A stretch of DNA of 64,000 bases from Euglena gracilis (Eukaryota; Euglenida; Euglenophyceae; Euglenales). Below, piece by piece: positions 29,285-40,498 of the stretch. The notes under the pieces were generated by a model. That model saw only the letters and a list, made by a program, of their open reading frames with translations. It was not told where the DNA came from and did not search any database. The stretch covers positions 46,355,847 to 46,419,846 of the forward strand of contig CP154954.1 in the NCBI GenBank assembly GCA_039621445.1, read 5' to 3'. A program made the position numbers and the translations under genes. Within the stretch, counting starts at the first letter, position 1, and each line of letters opens with the position of its first letter.

Positions 29285-29400
29285 TTATCCCTGATGCGTG
29301 GTCCCTGAGCACAGTGCATGCTCGCTGTGGCTAGCTTCAACTGAGGTTGTTCCAATTGATCGATCTTTGTAATCAGCTGACGAGTCGGCAAAATACCCAC
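29285..29400 (-). CDS. Possible further exon of the minus-strand gene
   Basis: Minus-strand frame reading LITKIDQLEQPQLKLATASM and onward, with protein-like composition. Splice sites were not fixed and no family was recognised. It would lie upstream of the microexon at 28.54 kb. Confidence 0.25.
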
Positions 29401-30214
29401 TCTGATGTATTAACAGGTCAAGTTCGCCAACTTTCAAGCCCCCTCCCCCCCAGAAAAGAATCCTATTCAGATAAAAATGCTCTCCGGTTGAATGCGAACC
29501 TCATCGGCTGTCACCTGCACTGCTCTGCAGTTTGTCTGCAGTGCAGTCCTTTGCAGTTCATGTCGCAAAATTTTCTTGTGATGCATTTTTCTCAGTCCTC
29601 CAAAAGAACACACAGTTCAAAAATTCACATTTGCACAAATGGTAAATTTGAAATGAAATTGGCAATTGAGCTCCTTAAATCCTTTTCCCTTGAAAAGTTT
29701 TCGGAAGTCTTCAGCCTTTGACCAATTTTCAGCTGGCCAATTTTTTCCCCAAAGAGTCTGGTCTGCATTACTCAAACAAGGAGTCAGGCATCAGCGCTTT
29801 GTGGGCGCCAAGTTGTCTGATACCAATGGGAAGTTTGGTGTTGGAGTGCAATGTTAAGGAAAGTGGAAATCGATGCTTGCAATTTTTCAATCACTGTTGA
29901 TTATCAAAGCTTCTGAGCAAAGGATTGAGGGGTGGAACATTGCACGGCCTGCTGCTGTTTGAATTGCTGCTGATCACAGATGTGCAACACTTTGATGCAG
30001 CTCCTTCTTTTCTACCAATGATGCACCACCCCGGTGCTGTTTCTTTTTGTTCTTTGTCTCCTGAACCTCACCGCTCCCTGGGCCGTATGATTGCAGGCGG
30101 CAGCGCCTTCTGCCCCTGCCCTGGAAGAGAGTGTGAGGTGCAGTGGACCACGTTGTCCAAAAGGGGGGCATTGTGGTTCTGTGAGGCTGCTGTTGCATTG
30201 TGTACCGTGCACAG

Positions 30215-30298
30215 ATGTTCTCTCCTGGAGAAGAAATTGTCCAGCTACGAGGCCTGCCAGATGACACAAATGATTCAAATATCAAGACCCAAATTCAG
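30215..30298 (+). CDS. RRM exon 1 (RNP2 strand and helix 1) of an SR-related gene
   Basis: Twenty-eight codons between acceptor GTGCACAG and donor GTTACT. It reads EEIVQLRGLPDDTNDSNI, the RNP2 strand (IVQLRGLP) and first helix of an RNA-recognition motif. Both ends are phase 0. It joins exactly to the exon at 32,600 to give a complete RRM of ordinary length. This is the first recognised exon of the plus-strand gene set; earlier exons were not found. Confidence 0.75.
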
Positions 30299-30527
30299 GT
30301 TACTTGCAGATTTCGTGCTTTTGGGGGTCTGTCTTCCTCTAACACATTGGCCGCGCCATTTTGTGCTGCCAACTTCGGGGGGGGGGTATAGAGAGAGAGA
30401 GAGGGAGATTTTGAGATGATCATTCATCCCAATGTAAATAGCTCCTATCTTTTTTGCACACCTTCATACAATCAACTTTCGAGTTGCACACCTTCATGCA
30501 ATCAACACCCCAGACATAACTTTGAAA

Positions 30528-30790
30528 CAGGGGCTTTTTTCAGTCTTGGACCGGGGGGGGGGGGGTAGGGTGGGTGGGTCTGGCCAAGCCCCCCCAGGGG
30601 GGCGGGTACCCCCAAAAAGGGGTGGGATATACTTTTTGGCACCTGTGGCGCCGAAAATTTTTGAAAAGGTGCTATTTTTAGCATTTTTCGTGTTTTTTTG
30701 GACTTTTTTGGGGGAAAGTGGGTTGGGTCCCCCAGGACTCCCCACCCCCGGGGGTGTGGGGGGACCCCCCCGGTCTTGAAAAAAACCCTG
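30528..30790. mobile_element. hAT-like MITE (GGCGCC-core family) in the RRM intron
   Basis: Ends CAGGGGCTTTTTT and AAAAAACCCTG. Target duplication CTTTGAAA (30,520-30,527) and CATTGAAA (30,791-30,798), one mismatch. The core TGGGATATACTTTTTGGC and GGCGCCGAAAATTTTTG is present. It lies in the intron between the RRM exons. Confidence 0.85.
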
Positions 30791-32599
30791 CATTGAAATT
30801 GCCGTCATTTTCAGCTTTTTCAGGCCTTTCAAAGGTATGGGGCAGGGTTTTTTTTAAGTTGAGGCCAGGGTGCGGATTCAGAAAATTTGACCCCTCCCAG
30901 GGGGTCAAATAAACCCTCCCCCTGGATGGAAGCCCCCCCCCCCCAATAGAAGCCTCGGTTTTCGACCAACGTTCCGAATAATGCCCCCCCCCCCCCGAAA
31001 AGTCTGCCCCGTGGTTGGCTTCTTCAGCCATTGGTTAAATGAGGCTCTGAGCTGGACCTGGGGGGGAGTCCCTGGTTGAGGCCGACAGAGGCAGGCACTC
31101 CGAGGCACCAGATCCTGCCCCCCCCCCCCCCGAAGGAGGGCACATGGCCAAAAGTGCCAGGGCACTCAGCCAGGACACTGCCTCAAAGGCGCTAGACGCC
31201 CAGGAAACCACATTTTTGGGCAGTTTTTTTTGCCCAGAACCAGGCAGACCCCCCCCCCCGGGGTGCCTGCCTGCCTGCCAAAAACTGCCACCAGAAAAAC
31301 TGGAGGAGGTGGTGGGGGGTGGTCGACCCCCCCACCCACCACCCACCACCCTAGCTGTTTGGCCGATTCCCGTTCTGCCCTGGTGGGTGGTCCCAGCCCC
31401 CCCCCCCCCCGGGGTCCTTGGCCACAGGCCTAGGTCACTGGGAATGAAAAGGCTCAAATTCAACAGATCTCGACCACTGTGAAAAAAAAAATCCTTGGGG
31501 TCACTCCCACCCTTCCCAAAACCATTCCGCCACTTTTCCTTTGGAACATCAGTGTGACTAGCAACCCCTGGGGGCTTCTTTCAGGAAGGAAGAATCAACC
31601 AGAATTTTCTTGTGCCTTCAGCGCCAGTTCACTTTGGCGTTTCTTTGACGACCCACCTGGGGGGGGGGGGGGTGAAAAGGGGTCTGAAACCGGGGGTCGG
31701 CCAGTGACTGAATGATAATATGCCCTGGGTTATGAACCTTGAATGTGTTTTTGCTCTGGATTCATGCACAGAAAAATTTAAACCATTTGTGGGAAATGTT
31801 CATTTTTTTTATTAAAAAGAACGTTTCAAATGTTGCACAAAACAGTTGCAAACTTTGGGACCAGATTAAAATGAAAAGGAAATGCAAAGAAAATGCTCCA
31901 TGCCTTACATTGCGCCATCATGTCAACAACGTAACAATGTTTGTTTATTGGCCCTCCGCAGGATGCACCCCCCCCCCCCGCGCTGGTCACAGGCAATTGC
32001 TTAAGCACTGACCGACCCCCCCCCCCCCGGGGGGTCGGTGACTGGTTTTTTTCAGAGTGACTGACTGGTTTTTGGCCCGGACCCCCTCCCCCCCTCGGGG
32101 GGGGGAGGTCAGCCAGGAGTGGGAAAAAAGGACTGGGGAGAGACCGGCGCAGACAGCGCCGGAAAATTGTTTGGGGCCTAAAATGGCCTAAAGTGACTGG
32201 AAAGTGGCCGTTTTTCTGAGTGGCCGACCCCCCCAGTCACTACCCCCCCACCCCCGGGGGGGTGTAGTGACTGGCTGGTTTTTTGAAAATGAGTGACTGA
32301 CTGGTTTTTAAAAAAAGCGGAGTGACCAACCCCCCCCCCCCGGTGGTCGGTGAGCAATTGTATGGCTGGTCAAATCCCGCCTTGCATGGGGGCGGTCCAG
32401 CCAGTCAGCACCATTTTCCCAGCCACTGGCTCCTTTCCAGCCTTGGTGGCTTCCATTTAGGGAGGGGGCCCAGTGGGCCGGGGCTTCTGATTGGGGTTCA
32501 ACAAGGGTTCAACGGGTTACAATGGCATCGGCGTTTGCATCAAAAAAAAATACGTTTGTCAAAGAATGCTGTTACAACTCTGTTGATCACAACGTGCAG
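30791..32599. other. Remainder of the RRM intron, dense in G/C-run elements
   Basis: 30,900-31,010 carries the word family ATAGAAGCC...GGTTTTCGACCAACGTTCCGAATA, found inverted at 53.7 and 54.2 kb. 31,995-32,345 has the unit GTGACTGACTGGTTTTT several times between C and G runs; relatives occur at 43.8, 44.5 and 54.3-54.5 kb. No exon was recognised. Confidence 0.55.
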
Positions 32600-32792
32600 G
32601 CTGTTTATGGGCCTGTGGATTGGGTCATCACGTTGGCGCGCAACGGAGGGCGGATTGGATTCCTGACGTTCAAGGATGCAGAGACCGCAAGACAACTGAT
32701 AGCAGCAGGAAGGTTGGAGGTTGCTGGCACAACTGTCACAGCAAGCCGCGCGGTTCCAGCTGATTTGCAAGGAGTGCCAGAGGAAGCTGAAG
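32600..32792 (+). CDS. RRM exon 2 (RNP1 strand to end of domain)
   Basis: Starts after acceptor AACGTGCAG. It reads AVYGPVDWVITLARN and GRIGFLTFKDAETARQLIAA, matching strand 2, the RNP1 strand (GFLTF) and helix 2 of an RRM, followed by VAGTTVTAS as strand 4. A donor GTCTGC after GAAG would end it here; the frame remains open further. With exon 1 it forms a complete RRM. Two RNP1 aromatic positions are partly non-aromatic, which may reduce canonical RNA contacts. Confidence 0.75.
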
Positions 32793-33725
32793 GTCTGCAA
32801 ACCGATTCCTCCAGTGCAAGTGTTTGCCAACCTCACCCTCGTTATAACCCCCCCCCATTTTTAACCCAGTTTTGAATAGTGCTGCGCTCTTTGCGATGAG
32901 ACCCCCCACGCCCCCCCCCACCACCCCCGCCCCTCCCCCCTCTGAGGGGGGCGAGGGCGCCAATTTATTTTGCCATATATGCCCCCTCTACCCCCCCCCA
33001 CACCCTCCCACTTCCCTTTTTTTAAGGACACTGCTTACTTTGATGTTTTTCGTTTAAAAAATGGTTGGGCCGGGCGGGGGGGGGGGTGTTGGGGTAAAAC
33101 GGAAGAAAAATTTCTCCTCATCTTTGCATTTTTGGAATCGCTGTAAAATTTCTTTTGTATGTTGGGGTCATTTGTGTCGTCAAATAAACAAAAAAAAAAT
33201 TCATTTCAACGAAAACCAAAAGCATTTTGATTTTTACCTGGGGGGGTCTGGGGGTTTATAAGTGGGGGGTTTGGAGATATGGATTCATTTGGCAAAGCCT
33301 GGGAGGTTTTGATGTTTTCTTGAAGCAACCCCCCCCCCCCGGGTTCTGTGCTGCTGAAAAGAAAGCCTGTTTTGGGGTCGATTTTTTTATGGAGGGAATG
33401 TTTCCTTTTTGCGTGTAATGTGCACAGCTGCATATGTGAGGTGCTGGATAAAATATTACAAGATTTGGCAGCATCCACAGCAGGGGTGTTAATTATTTGT
33501 ACACCCCCAAATTTTGTGGGTGGTACCCAACCCCCAGCCCCAAAGCCTCTGCAGCCCATGGGATATCACACCCTGCCCCACGCAGCAATGCCCCAGCCAG
33601 CTCTGCTGCCTTGCACTGACGAGTTTCACGAGAGCCAAATTTTTATGATTTCTGCCCCTCTCGTTCACCCCTCCAACCCCAGCTTAGGCGAGGGGGGCGA
33701 GGTGGTCCATATGGGGTGGGTAGCT
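32793..33725. other. Intronic stretch, possible Pro-rich exon near 33.5 kb
   Basis: 33,510-33,650 reads a Pro/Ala/Met-rich peptide (APKPLQPMGYHTLPHAAM) that could be an exon linking RRM to SURP, but splice sites are weak. The rest holds C runs and T-rich sequence. Confidence 0.35.
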
Positions 33726-33900
33726 TTGGACCCCACCTTTGAACAACACATGATGGCAACCCTGTCAACGCAGGTTGAGAGTGCAGTGACTCTCCCAAGG
33801 TGGCCATTTTGGGCAATTTCAGCCCAAAATGGTTACCTTGGCAGACTCTCAGCCTGTTTTGACAGGGTTGCCATCATGTGTTGTTCAAAGGTGGGGTCAA
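33726..33900. repeat. Long hairpin (inverted repeat, about 56-bp matched outer arms)
   Basis: TTGGACCCCACCTTTGAACA (33,726 on) pairs with TGTTCAAAGGTGGGGTCAA ending 33,900. Pairing continues through ACATGATGGCAACCCTGTCA and, after bulges, CCATTTTGGGC with GCCCAAAATGG at the centre. Few mismatches. It is a MITE-like foldback that could form a small-RNA precursor if transcribed. Confidence 0.85.
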
Positions 33901-34208
33901 GGATTCTGCGCCTTGACTCGATGTTGGACCAAGGCACAAACAGCACTTTCAGCAATCCATGATATTGACTGACAGTGGACCGGGTGTGGGTTTCGGCGCC
34001 ACCGAAATTTTTTTGGGAAATCCCCCCCGGTGGGCCGAGTTTTTGGGGTCCCCCCGGGGGGGGGGGGTCCCGGTCCGGGGCTGGGGGGGTGGGGGGACCC
34101 AACTCAGTGCCCTGATGTTCTTGCCTTTGTGAAGAATTCTAAGTGTTTTCATCATTGCCACGTCAAAGATTTTGTAATCTGGTCAATTATCTCAATTTTT
34201 TTCCACAG

Positions 34209-34288
34209 GTGATCAGAAGAGTGTCTGGCTTGCGAAGTTGGAGAAGGTTGCATCTTTCCTGCTTCATCAGAGCTATCCTCATAATTCA
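34209..34288 (+). CDS. Possible exon between RRM and SURP
   Basis: Follows acceptor TTTTCCACAG. One frame reads DQKSVWLAKLEKVASFLLHQ, a helix-like segment. The donor is uncertain and the role unknown. Confidence 0.3.
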
Positions 34289-34834
34289 TGTTTATGGATG
34301 CATGAATGTATGGAAATATAGCATGTTACAACTGGCGCCCTCCATATTCTTAGTTGGTTGACAAACCCTCGCAAAGAAATCTCAGAGTTCATTTTGACTT
34401 TTCTCCATTTTTGACATTTTGACATTTTGACAAAAATTGTGACAGAAATTCCAGAACGTTTTGACAGAGTTTTTTCCCCCAAATCCCAAAAATCCCAAAA
34501 CGCATTTGCGCCAACCGACCTGGTGTGCATTTGTACAAAGGGATGCAATCAAGTGTCATGGCGCACAAACAGGCCTCGCTCCTGAGCCTTTCTAAACAAC
34601 AATAAGCGGAAGGGCTTACAACGCAGTCTCTCTCTGAAAACATACAGATGCATTGAAAGAACACTGGTATCAGACACCAGGTCGGAATAAGTAAAGGTCA
34701 GTTTGCGAAGTTGCGCATGTGGCATGACACATTTGTGCACACCAACCACGTGTGTAAAGATGCACGCCGTCGAAGTACGAAATTGGCACACCATTATGAC
34801 GTGTGCATTTGCGTCCACAATAACAAAATTTCAG

Positions 34835-34923
34835 ACAGAACACATCAAACATGACCCCAAACCCCACCTTCAATGGCTCCTTGGGAAGTACAATTTCATC
34901 TACCACACGTCCATGTGGAGATT
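34835..34923 (+). CDS. SURP-like half exon
   Basis: Lies between acceptor AATTTCAG and donor GTAGAT. It reads DPKPHLQWLLGKYNFIYHTS then MWRL. Over 20 positions this aligns without gaps to the C-terminal half of the SURP motif of SR140-type proteins (FxFLxxxxxxHxYYxWKL): Leu/Trp for the two aromatic residues, the shared Leu, and WRL for WKL. The N-terminal half of the motif was not found. The placement between RRM and CID fits U2SURP. Confidence 0.4.
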
Positions 34924-36347
34924 GTAGATTGTAGGCCTTTAATAGGTGCCCCACCACAGACACATCGCGGCACATGTGCAACGGCGGTAATGGGTGGACC
35001 TCGAAAACCCCCGCCGCTTGCCCCCCTGGCTTGAGTTTTGCTGCAACAGTCACATCAGGTGACGACGGGTGATTATGCTTCAGCAACCACCAAGGGGTGC
35101 TATGTTATCCCCCACAACCAGGACGGCAGACTGGGGGGGGGATGCTGTGAGTAATAGCAGCATCAGAAGTGTGGCCACAAATCTCACTGTTTTAGAGGCA
35201 GAGAATATTTAATTATTATATATGGTGGGGTTGCGTGAAAGCACTGGGACTTAACACCCAGATATTGTGCAACGCACTGGTGCGTTGCTTGTTTTCCGAG
35301 GAAACAATGAGACCGTGATAAAACAGAATAACGATTCCCGGCCGCAGGAAGATTAAACATGCAGAAATTTTAAATCCCAGAAGTCGTCATTTTTGAAGAA
35401 AAATGCCCAACAATCACGGGGGTTACACGTCATCAATTCCTCCCGGCAATTTCCAAACCAATGATGCGAAAACGATCGATCGTGCGGGTTGGAGATGCAC
35501 ACAGAGCAGAGACAAATTTTCTTTTGTCATAGGGTGTGTTCTCCTGCACATTTCGCATCACATGAAACTGGAATTTTTTTCACCACACAATAGTTTCAAA
35601 CGTTTTGCACCACAATGATCAGTGTGCGCAAGTGTGCACGCCAACTGTTATCGCGCAGGTATGGTCCAAATAGAAGTGCACCCCGTCGACGGAGGCGGCG
35701 GTCCGCTATAAGCGCACCTGTGCTTCTATTCGGGGGTTACATATTTTGTGTTAGCGGTTGGTGTGTGTTTTTTTCTCTGATTTAGCTGCACATCACATTG
35801 TCCAAATGGTGGAAAGTTGGTCTCCATCAAACAAATGTGTGGCACCCGGCAGTTACAGGCAGCAGGGACGTTCCAAAGCTCATAGTCGTAACAGCCAGGG
35901 TGCACAGCCCACCTGTTTGACAGACAAGAACACGAATCTGTCGCTCAGATACATCAGAAAGCTCGTTAGGATGATAAACTGGAACCTTCGTGTTTCCTAA
36001 TGTGTTTCATGAGGTGTGCATCCTACATGTTTCTGTTTCACCAAGTGCTATTTTTGCATATTTTTTGTTTGTTCTGCACATCTTTTGAGGTTGTTTATTT
36101 CAAGGAGTTTCCAGCCGCATGTTTGCCCTTTCTCACAAGTTCTTCCTGTCCCTTCTCGCGATCAAATCCCAGTACTCTATAAAAGGTGGCATTTCCCCCC
36201 CCCCGGGGGAGGTCGGATTTTGGGGTAGCAGTGCTATAGCACACTCCCTGGCACCGAAGATGCTGAGGCCTAAAAAATGGCCATTATCAAGGGAATTGCT
36301 TGGGCATCCCCCCCTCCCGGACCGGGGGGGGGGGGGGGGGTTCGGAC
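34924..36347. other. Intronic stretch, possible exon near 35.79 kb
   Basis: A plausible acceptor (CTGATTTAG, 35,777-35,785) is followed by LHITLSKWWKVGL or an overlapping frame; neither was confirmed. 35,650-35,745 contains a GTGCTTCTATT inverted pair around GTCGACGGAGG. 36,190-36,345 has G/C runs abutting the next MITE. Confidence 0.35.
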
Positions 36348-36658
36348 CAGGGATTTTTTTTAAGTTTGGACGCCCGGGGGGGGGGGGGTAGGGTAGGGTG
36401 TGTGGGTCCGCCGGACCTCCTCCCCCCCCGTGGGGGGGTCCCCCCCGGAGTGATATACTTTTCGGGATATACTTTGGGGATATACTTTTCGGCGCCGCAG
36501 GCGCCGAAAAAATTCTATTTTTAGCACTTTTCGCGATTTTTCGGCCATTTTTTGTGGGTCCCCCGTACACCCTTCCCACCCCCCGGGGGGCCCCCCCCAG
36601 GGGGGTGGGTGGGTGGGGGGGACCCCCCCCTCCCCCCCGGTCTTAAAAAAAACCCTTG
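36348..36658. mobile_element. hAT-like MITE (GGCGCC-core family)
   Basis: Begins CAGGGATTTTTTTTAAG and ends CTTAAAAAAAACCCTTG. Flanks GTTCGGAC and GGTCGGAC are an imperfect 8-bp duplication. The core GATATACTTTTCGGCGCC with GGCGCCGAAAAAATTC is complete, and GATATACTTT is locally triplicated. Confidence 0.8.
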
Positions 36659-37077
36659 GTCGGACCCCCTTCACCTGACAAGGGGGTCCAGACCACCCCT
36701 GGGGGGTTCCCGGGACATTTTTTTTTCCCTTCTGGCACTTTGCACCGAAATTTTTTTGACAAATTTTGCCCAAAAGTGCCCATAATGGCATTTTTGGCTG
36801 TTTTGGGTTGTCAAAGTTTTCGGTCCAGCGCTTTGCACCCGGCTGAAAGTCAGTCACCTGGACCGCGTCACTGTTCAAGCGGGGGCCGTGTCCCTCCCCC
36901 TCTTTTAGTCAACCCGGGGGGGGGGGGTGCTTTGTGCGTCTTTTGGTCAATTTTTGGTTCTGGTTCAATTCCCAAGGTTTGCGATTGAGATGATACAAGG
37001 GAAATGATGAAGGACGTGAACAGGGTGTTTTGAATAGCTTTTTTTTTCTCTCCCACCATCATTCCATTCCTGTGCAG

Positions 37078-37219
37078 CTTGCTGATGATTTGATGGCGCT
37101 GTCACCAGAGGAGTTACGGATGAGGGCTATTCGTGAGTTTGGCCACCATTTTAGCCCAGATGTCTCAATTCCAGAAATGGTTCAGTGGTTCTGCATGAGA
37201 GACGGAACGTCTAGAATGG
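37078..37219 (+). CDS. Probable exon, unrecognised helical segment
   Basis: Preceded by a strong pyrimidine tract and TGTGCAG, followed by a GTGTGC donor. It reads LADDLMALSPEELRMRAIRE then FGHHFSPDVSIPEMVQWF, clearly protein-like. The SPEELR...RAIREF helix recalls SAP-type or SR140 inter-domain helices, but no family can be assigned. Confidence 0.5.
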
Positions 37220-38010
37220 GTGTGCAGAAATCTTTGCCGTGTGTGATGTTCCCCGGTTCTTAAAACCTCAATCTCAACCTCAATCAAGAGATCATTTTTT
37301 TGGATTTTTATTTTGAATTGTTATCTCCCTCCCTCCCTCCCCAACCCCGACACCAGGGGCGTGGTTGCCGGATTGCCAACCGGTTGCCTGACTGCGCCCA
37401 GTTGATTCCTGAAAACTGGAAAAAGCCCAAATCCAACTGGGTTAAAAATTATCACCCAGAATTTCGAGGAAAAGCCCAAAGATAAAAACTCAAATGCCGT
37501 TTTTGGCCAATCCGAACCCTTTATCGGTCCAGCCCAGGTTCGCCAGGCTGGAAAAAAACCTCCAGGCTGGAGGTTCACAAGCCTCCAGCCTGGCTGGCGA
37601 ACCTCCAGCCAGGTAATTGTTGGCTGGAGAAGAAGGTTGTGGTTAGCTGAACTCCCCCACCAGAGGGTCGGGTCACCTTTGGCTTCAGAAATCGCTTGTC
37701 TCTGCAACAAACAATTAAGATTTTAAAGAAATCGACAAACATCAGGCAGGTGGGCTCCAACCCCTGCCACAGGAGGCAGTGCTTTAAACAATGATGGGGT
37801 TACCTCTGGCTGATCAGTTAACAGATTCATGTGATTATTTTTTGCCTCTCCCGCCAGAATAAAGTATCACTCATCTGCATGACCTTCTCGGAAATTTCAG
37901 AAAATGAATATGAAATTTAAATATGAATGTTTTTGCTCTTTTTGTGCCAAAAAAAAAATGGCTTTTTTTTTTTGTTTAACATTCTACATGTCTTTGGTGA
38001 GCATGGGAAG
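37220..38010. other. Intronic stretch with GGCTGGAGGTT inverted repeats
   Basis: 37,545-37,620 has CCAGGCTGGAGGTTC and GCCTCCAGCCTGGCTGGCGAA forming overlapping hairpins. No exon was recognised. Confidence 0.5.
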
Positions 38011-38499
38011 CAGGGAATTTCTTAAGCCGGAGGGTACCCTACCCCCCGGGGGGGGCCCAGCCAGCCAGCAGCTCAAATCCAGCCAGCAGCCCAAATTCGG
38101 GCTGGGAGCCCCCCCCCGGGGTCGAGTGAAATAAAGTCGGGTCCAGCCCGGCCGGAGGCCGGGCCAGCCGGCCGAAGGCCGGCCCAGCGGGCCGCAGGCC
38201 GGCCGGCCAACTGGGCTGTCCAGCTCACTTATCCCTGCATTTTTCCCCCTCATCACAGCCCCTCCATCACAGCCCCCCAGCCTTGATCTAGCTCCACCCA
38301 TCAAAATGTCGAAAATGGCCAAAATGTGTTAGAAAATTTTGTTTTTCCTCGACCCAGCCCAGCCCAGCCCGCTCCAGCCCCCGACCCCCCCCCCCCCCCC
38401 CCCCCGGGGGGGGGTCCAGCCAGCAGCTCAAATCCAGCCAGCAGCCTTTTTGCCAGCCGGAGGCTGGACCCCCCCGGGGGGTCCTTAAGAAATTCCCTG
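38011..38499. mobile_element. hAT-like MITE with exact 8-bp target duplication
   Basis: Perfect 16-bp terminal repeats CAGGGAATTTCTTAAG and CTTAAGAAATTCCCTG, flanked on both sides by ATGGGAAG (38,003-38,010 and 38,500-38,507). The interior repeats AGCCAGCAGCTCAAATCCAG twice and has GCCGGCC palindromes. Non-coding. Confidence 0.95.
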
Positions 38500-38745
38500 A
38501 TGGGAAGGTAACGTTCCTTTCAGAGGTGGACCCAGGGGAGGGCAGGGGGTTGACACCCACTGATCCACTTCCGACACAGCCCTGATGTGTATGTATGTGT
38601 ATGTATTGTGTGTATGTATGTGTATATTCCCAGATGTGTATGTATGTGTGTATTCAAAATGTCTCTGTTTTTGTCACAAATCTAAAATCTGTCTTTTACA
38701 CGACTGGCCTCGAATTTCCATGGATCTCTGCCCCAAAGCCCGAAG

Positions 38746-39776
38746 CAGGCTTGTGCTTAGTCGGGTGCCTAACCCACAGGGGGGGGGGGTGGGTGCTAGG
38801 GGCAGGCACCCCATAGCACCCGATCTGACTCCCCCCCCCGGGGGGGGCAGGCACCTATGGCCGACCAGGGCCGACCAGGGCCGACTTGCATGTGGTTGGC
38901 CGACGGAAGGGGAATGGATGAAGGAATTCAGCAGCTTTCCCTCTGGACCAAGCACCTCTGATGATGCTGGGCGATGCTGGGCGATGCAGGGCGATGCTGG
39001 CCCGGCAGCATCGACCGCGGGTTACCGCAGCCGACCGCAGCCGAACGCACCCAAACGCACCCGACCGCGCAACTTTTTTCTAATTGATGTCAATTTTTCA
39101 GTGAGAATGAGGAATCAGGCTCATTTTTATCCCAGATTTTGAGATTTTTCGGCTCATCTGGCTCATGTTGTCACTTTTGGCTGCTTTTGGTCGCTTTTGG
39201 CCATTTTTTAGGTCGCTTTTGTCCCCTGTTGGCCTCTGGATTTGCAAAAACAGTGGCCAAAACAGCTTTTCTTTGGCCTTTGCCCACTTTTGGCCATTTT
39301 TAACCATTTTCAGCCGACCGCAGTCACTGATTTGGCAAATATTGGGCTAATTTGGGTCAATATGAGCATATTTTATGGCATTTTGGCCATTTTGTGCTCT
39401 TTTGGTAATTTTGGATCATTTTTCACAATCTTTTTTTCTGTGACGGATACCCCCACCTATGGCCGACTATTTGCCGACTATTTGCCGACCAGGGCCGACC
39501 AGGGCCGACCAGGGCCGACCAGGGCCGACCAGAGCACCAAAATGGGAAGTGACCATAGGTGCCTGCCGGGGGGGGGGCAGGGTTTTGGGGGGTGCCTGCC
39601 CCTAGCAGGCACCCCCCTCCAACCCCGGCGCCAAAGGCGCCAGGGGCCGGAAACGGCTATTTTCAATGAAAATTTTCTGGGTCCGGCCCGGACCTATCCC
39701 CCCCCCCTATAGGGTGCCTGCTAGGGGCAGGCACCCTATAGCACCCACCCCCCCCCGGTTGGTAAGCACAAGCATG
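38746..39776. mobile_element. hAT-like element, 1,031 bp, exact 8-bp target duplication
   Basis: Ends CAGGCTTGTGCTTA and TAAGCACAAGCATG (13 of 14 match), flanked by GCCCGAAG at 38,738-38,745 and 39,777-39,784. The interior contains tandem GGCCGACCAG units near both ends (38,870 and 39,490), GGGCGATGCTG units at 38,965-39,000 and inverted AGGGGCAGGCACC words. No transposase frame is present. Confidence 0.95.
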
Positions 39777-39978
39777 GCCCGAAGTTGAAAAGAACCATCG
39801 TTTACTCCCTCCCAGAAATTTCTGTTTTCGGCACGTTTTGGTAATTTCTGATTCACGAATACAAATACGAATCCTGTTGCATTCAGTATTGGGGCAGACG
39901 CCTGGTTGCATTTGCGGTGGTTTGGAGCAGAAGAATCTGTCAGTCATTGTTTACTCTTTTGCGGGACCTTTTGTTCAG

Positions 39979-40330
39979 GTGCCCCCCAGCACCACAGCCC
40001 CAACGATACCACGCTCCCCCCCTCCTCTGCCAAGCCATTTGCTCTCCCAAGGGACGCCCACTTTTTCCCCTCCATTCGCCACCCCCACCCCCTTCCCACC
40101 CCCTGTCAGGCCTGCCCCCATCCCCAGGCCCGCCGGCGAACTGTGCTCATTGCCCCCCTTTTTTCCCAGTGCGCGGGTTCAGAATGTCGTTGGGCACAGG
40201 CCACTCCCCGTCCCCCTCCCCCCTCACCGACCTTCGGATTTCGGCTCTTTTCAGCCACACGCCCCACTCCCAGTCCCGCAGGCCTCCTATGCCCCTCCTG
40301 TGGCTCCTCCCCAACCTGGATACTCTGCAG
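39979..40330 (+). CDS. Proline-rich exon
   Basis: 117 codons after acceptor TTTTGTTCAG, ending GCAG before GTTTGT (phase 0 in, phase 1 out). It is about one third proline, with runs such as PPFATPTPFPPPVRPAP and PQASYAPPVAPPQPGYSAG. Such linkers are common in SR-related and CTD-binding proteins and bind WW or profilin-like partners. It joins in phase to the exon at 40,390. Confidence 0.7.
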
Positions 40331-40389
40331 GTTTGTTTGTATCATGCAATGCTGTGAGGGAAGGGGAGGGGTTGCGCCTGTTGTCCCAG

Positions 40390-40498
40390 GGGTTCACTGG
40401 ATCTATGATTTAAATGGCCGCCCCATGCCACTGCCGGGGGTTGCCATGTTGTTGGAAAAGCGCCAGTGGACCCCAATGCTTATGAAGATGGAGATATT
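40390..40498 (+). CDS. Exon following the proline-rich exon
   Basis: Acceptor GTCCCAG; completes the split Gly codon from the previous exon and reads GVHWIYDLNGRPMPLPGVAM, then LLEKRQWTP. A donor GTGAAG gives phase 2 out, matching the exon at 42,349. No known domain. Confidence 0.6.

Noticed and set aside
38746-39776. Exon interrupted by the 1,031-bp element
   Set aside because: Removing it gives a short protein-like stretch (SAPKPEVEKNHR), but no splice sites or phase link support an exon there.
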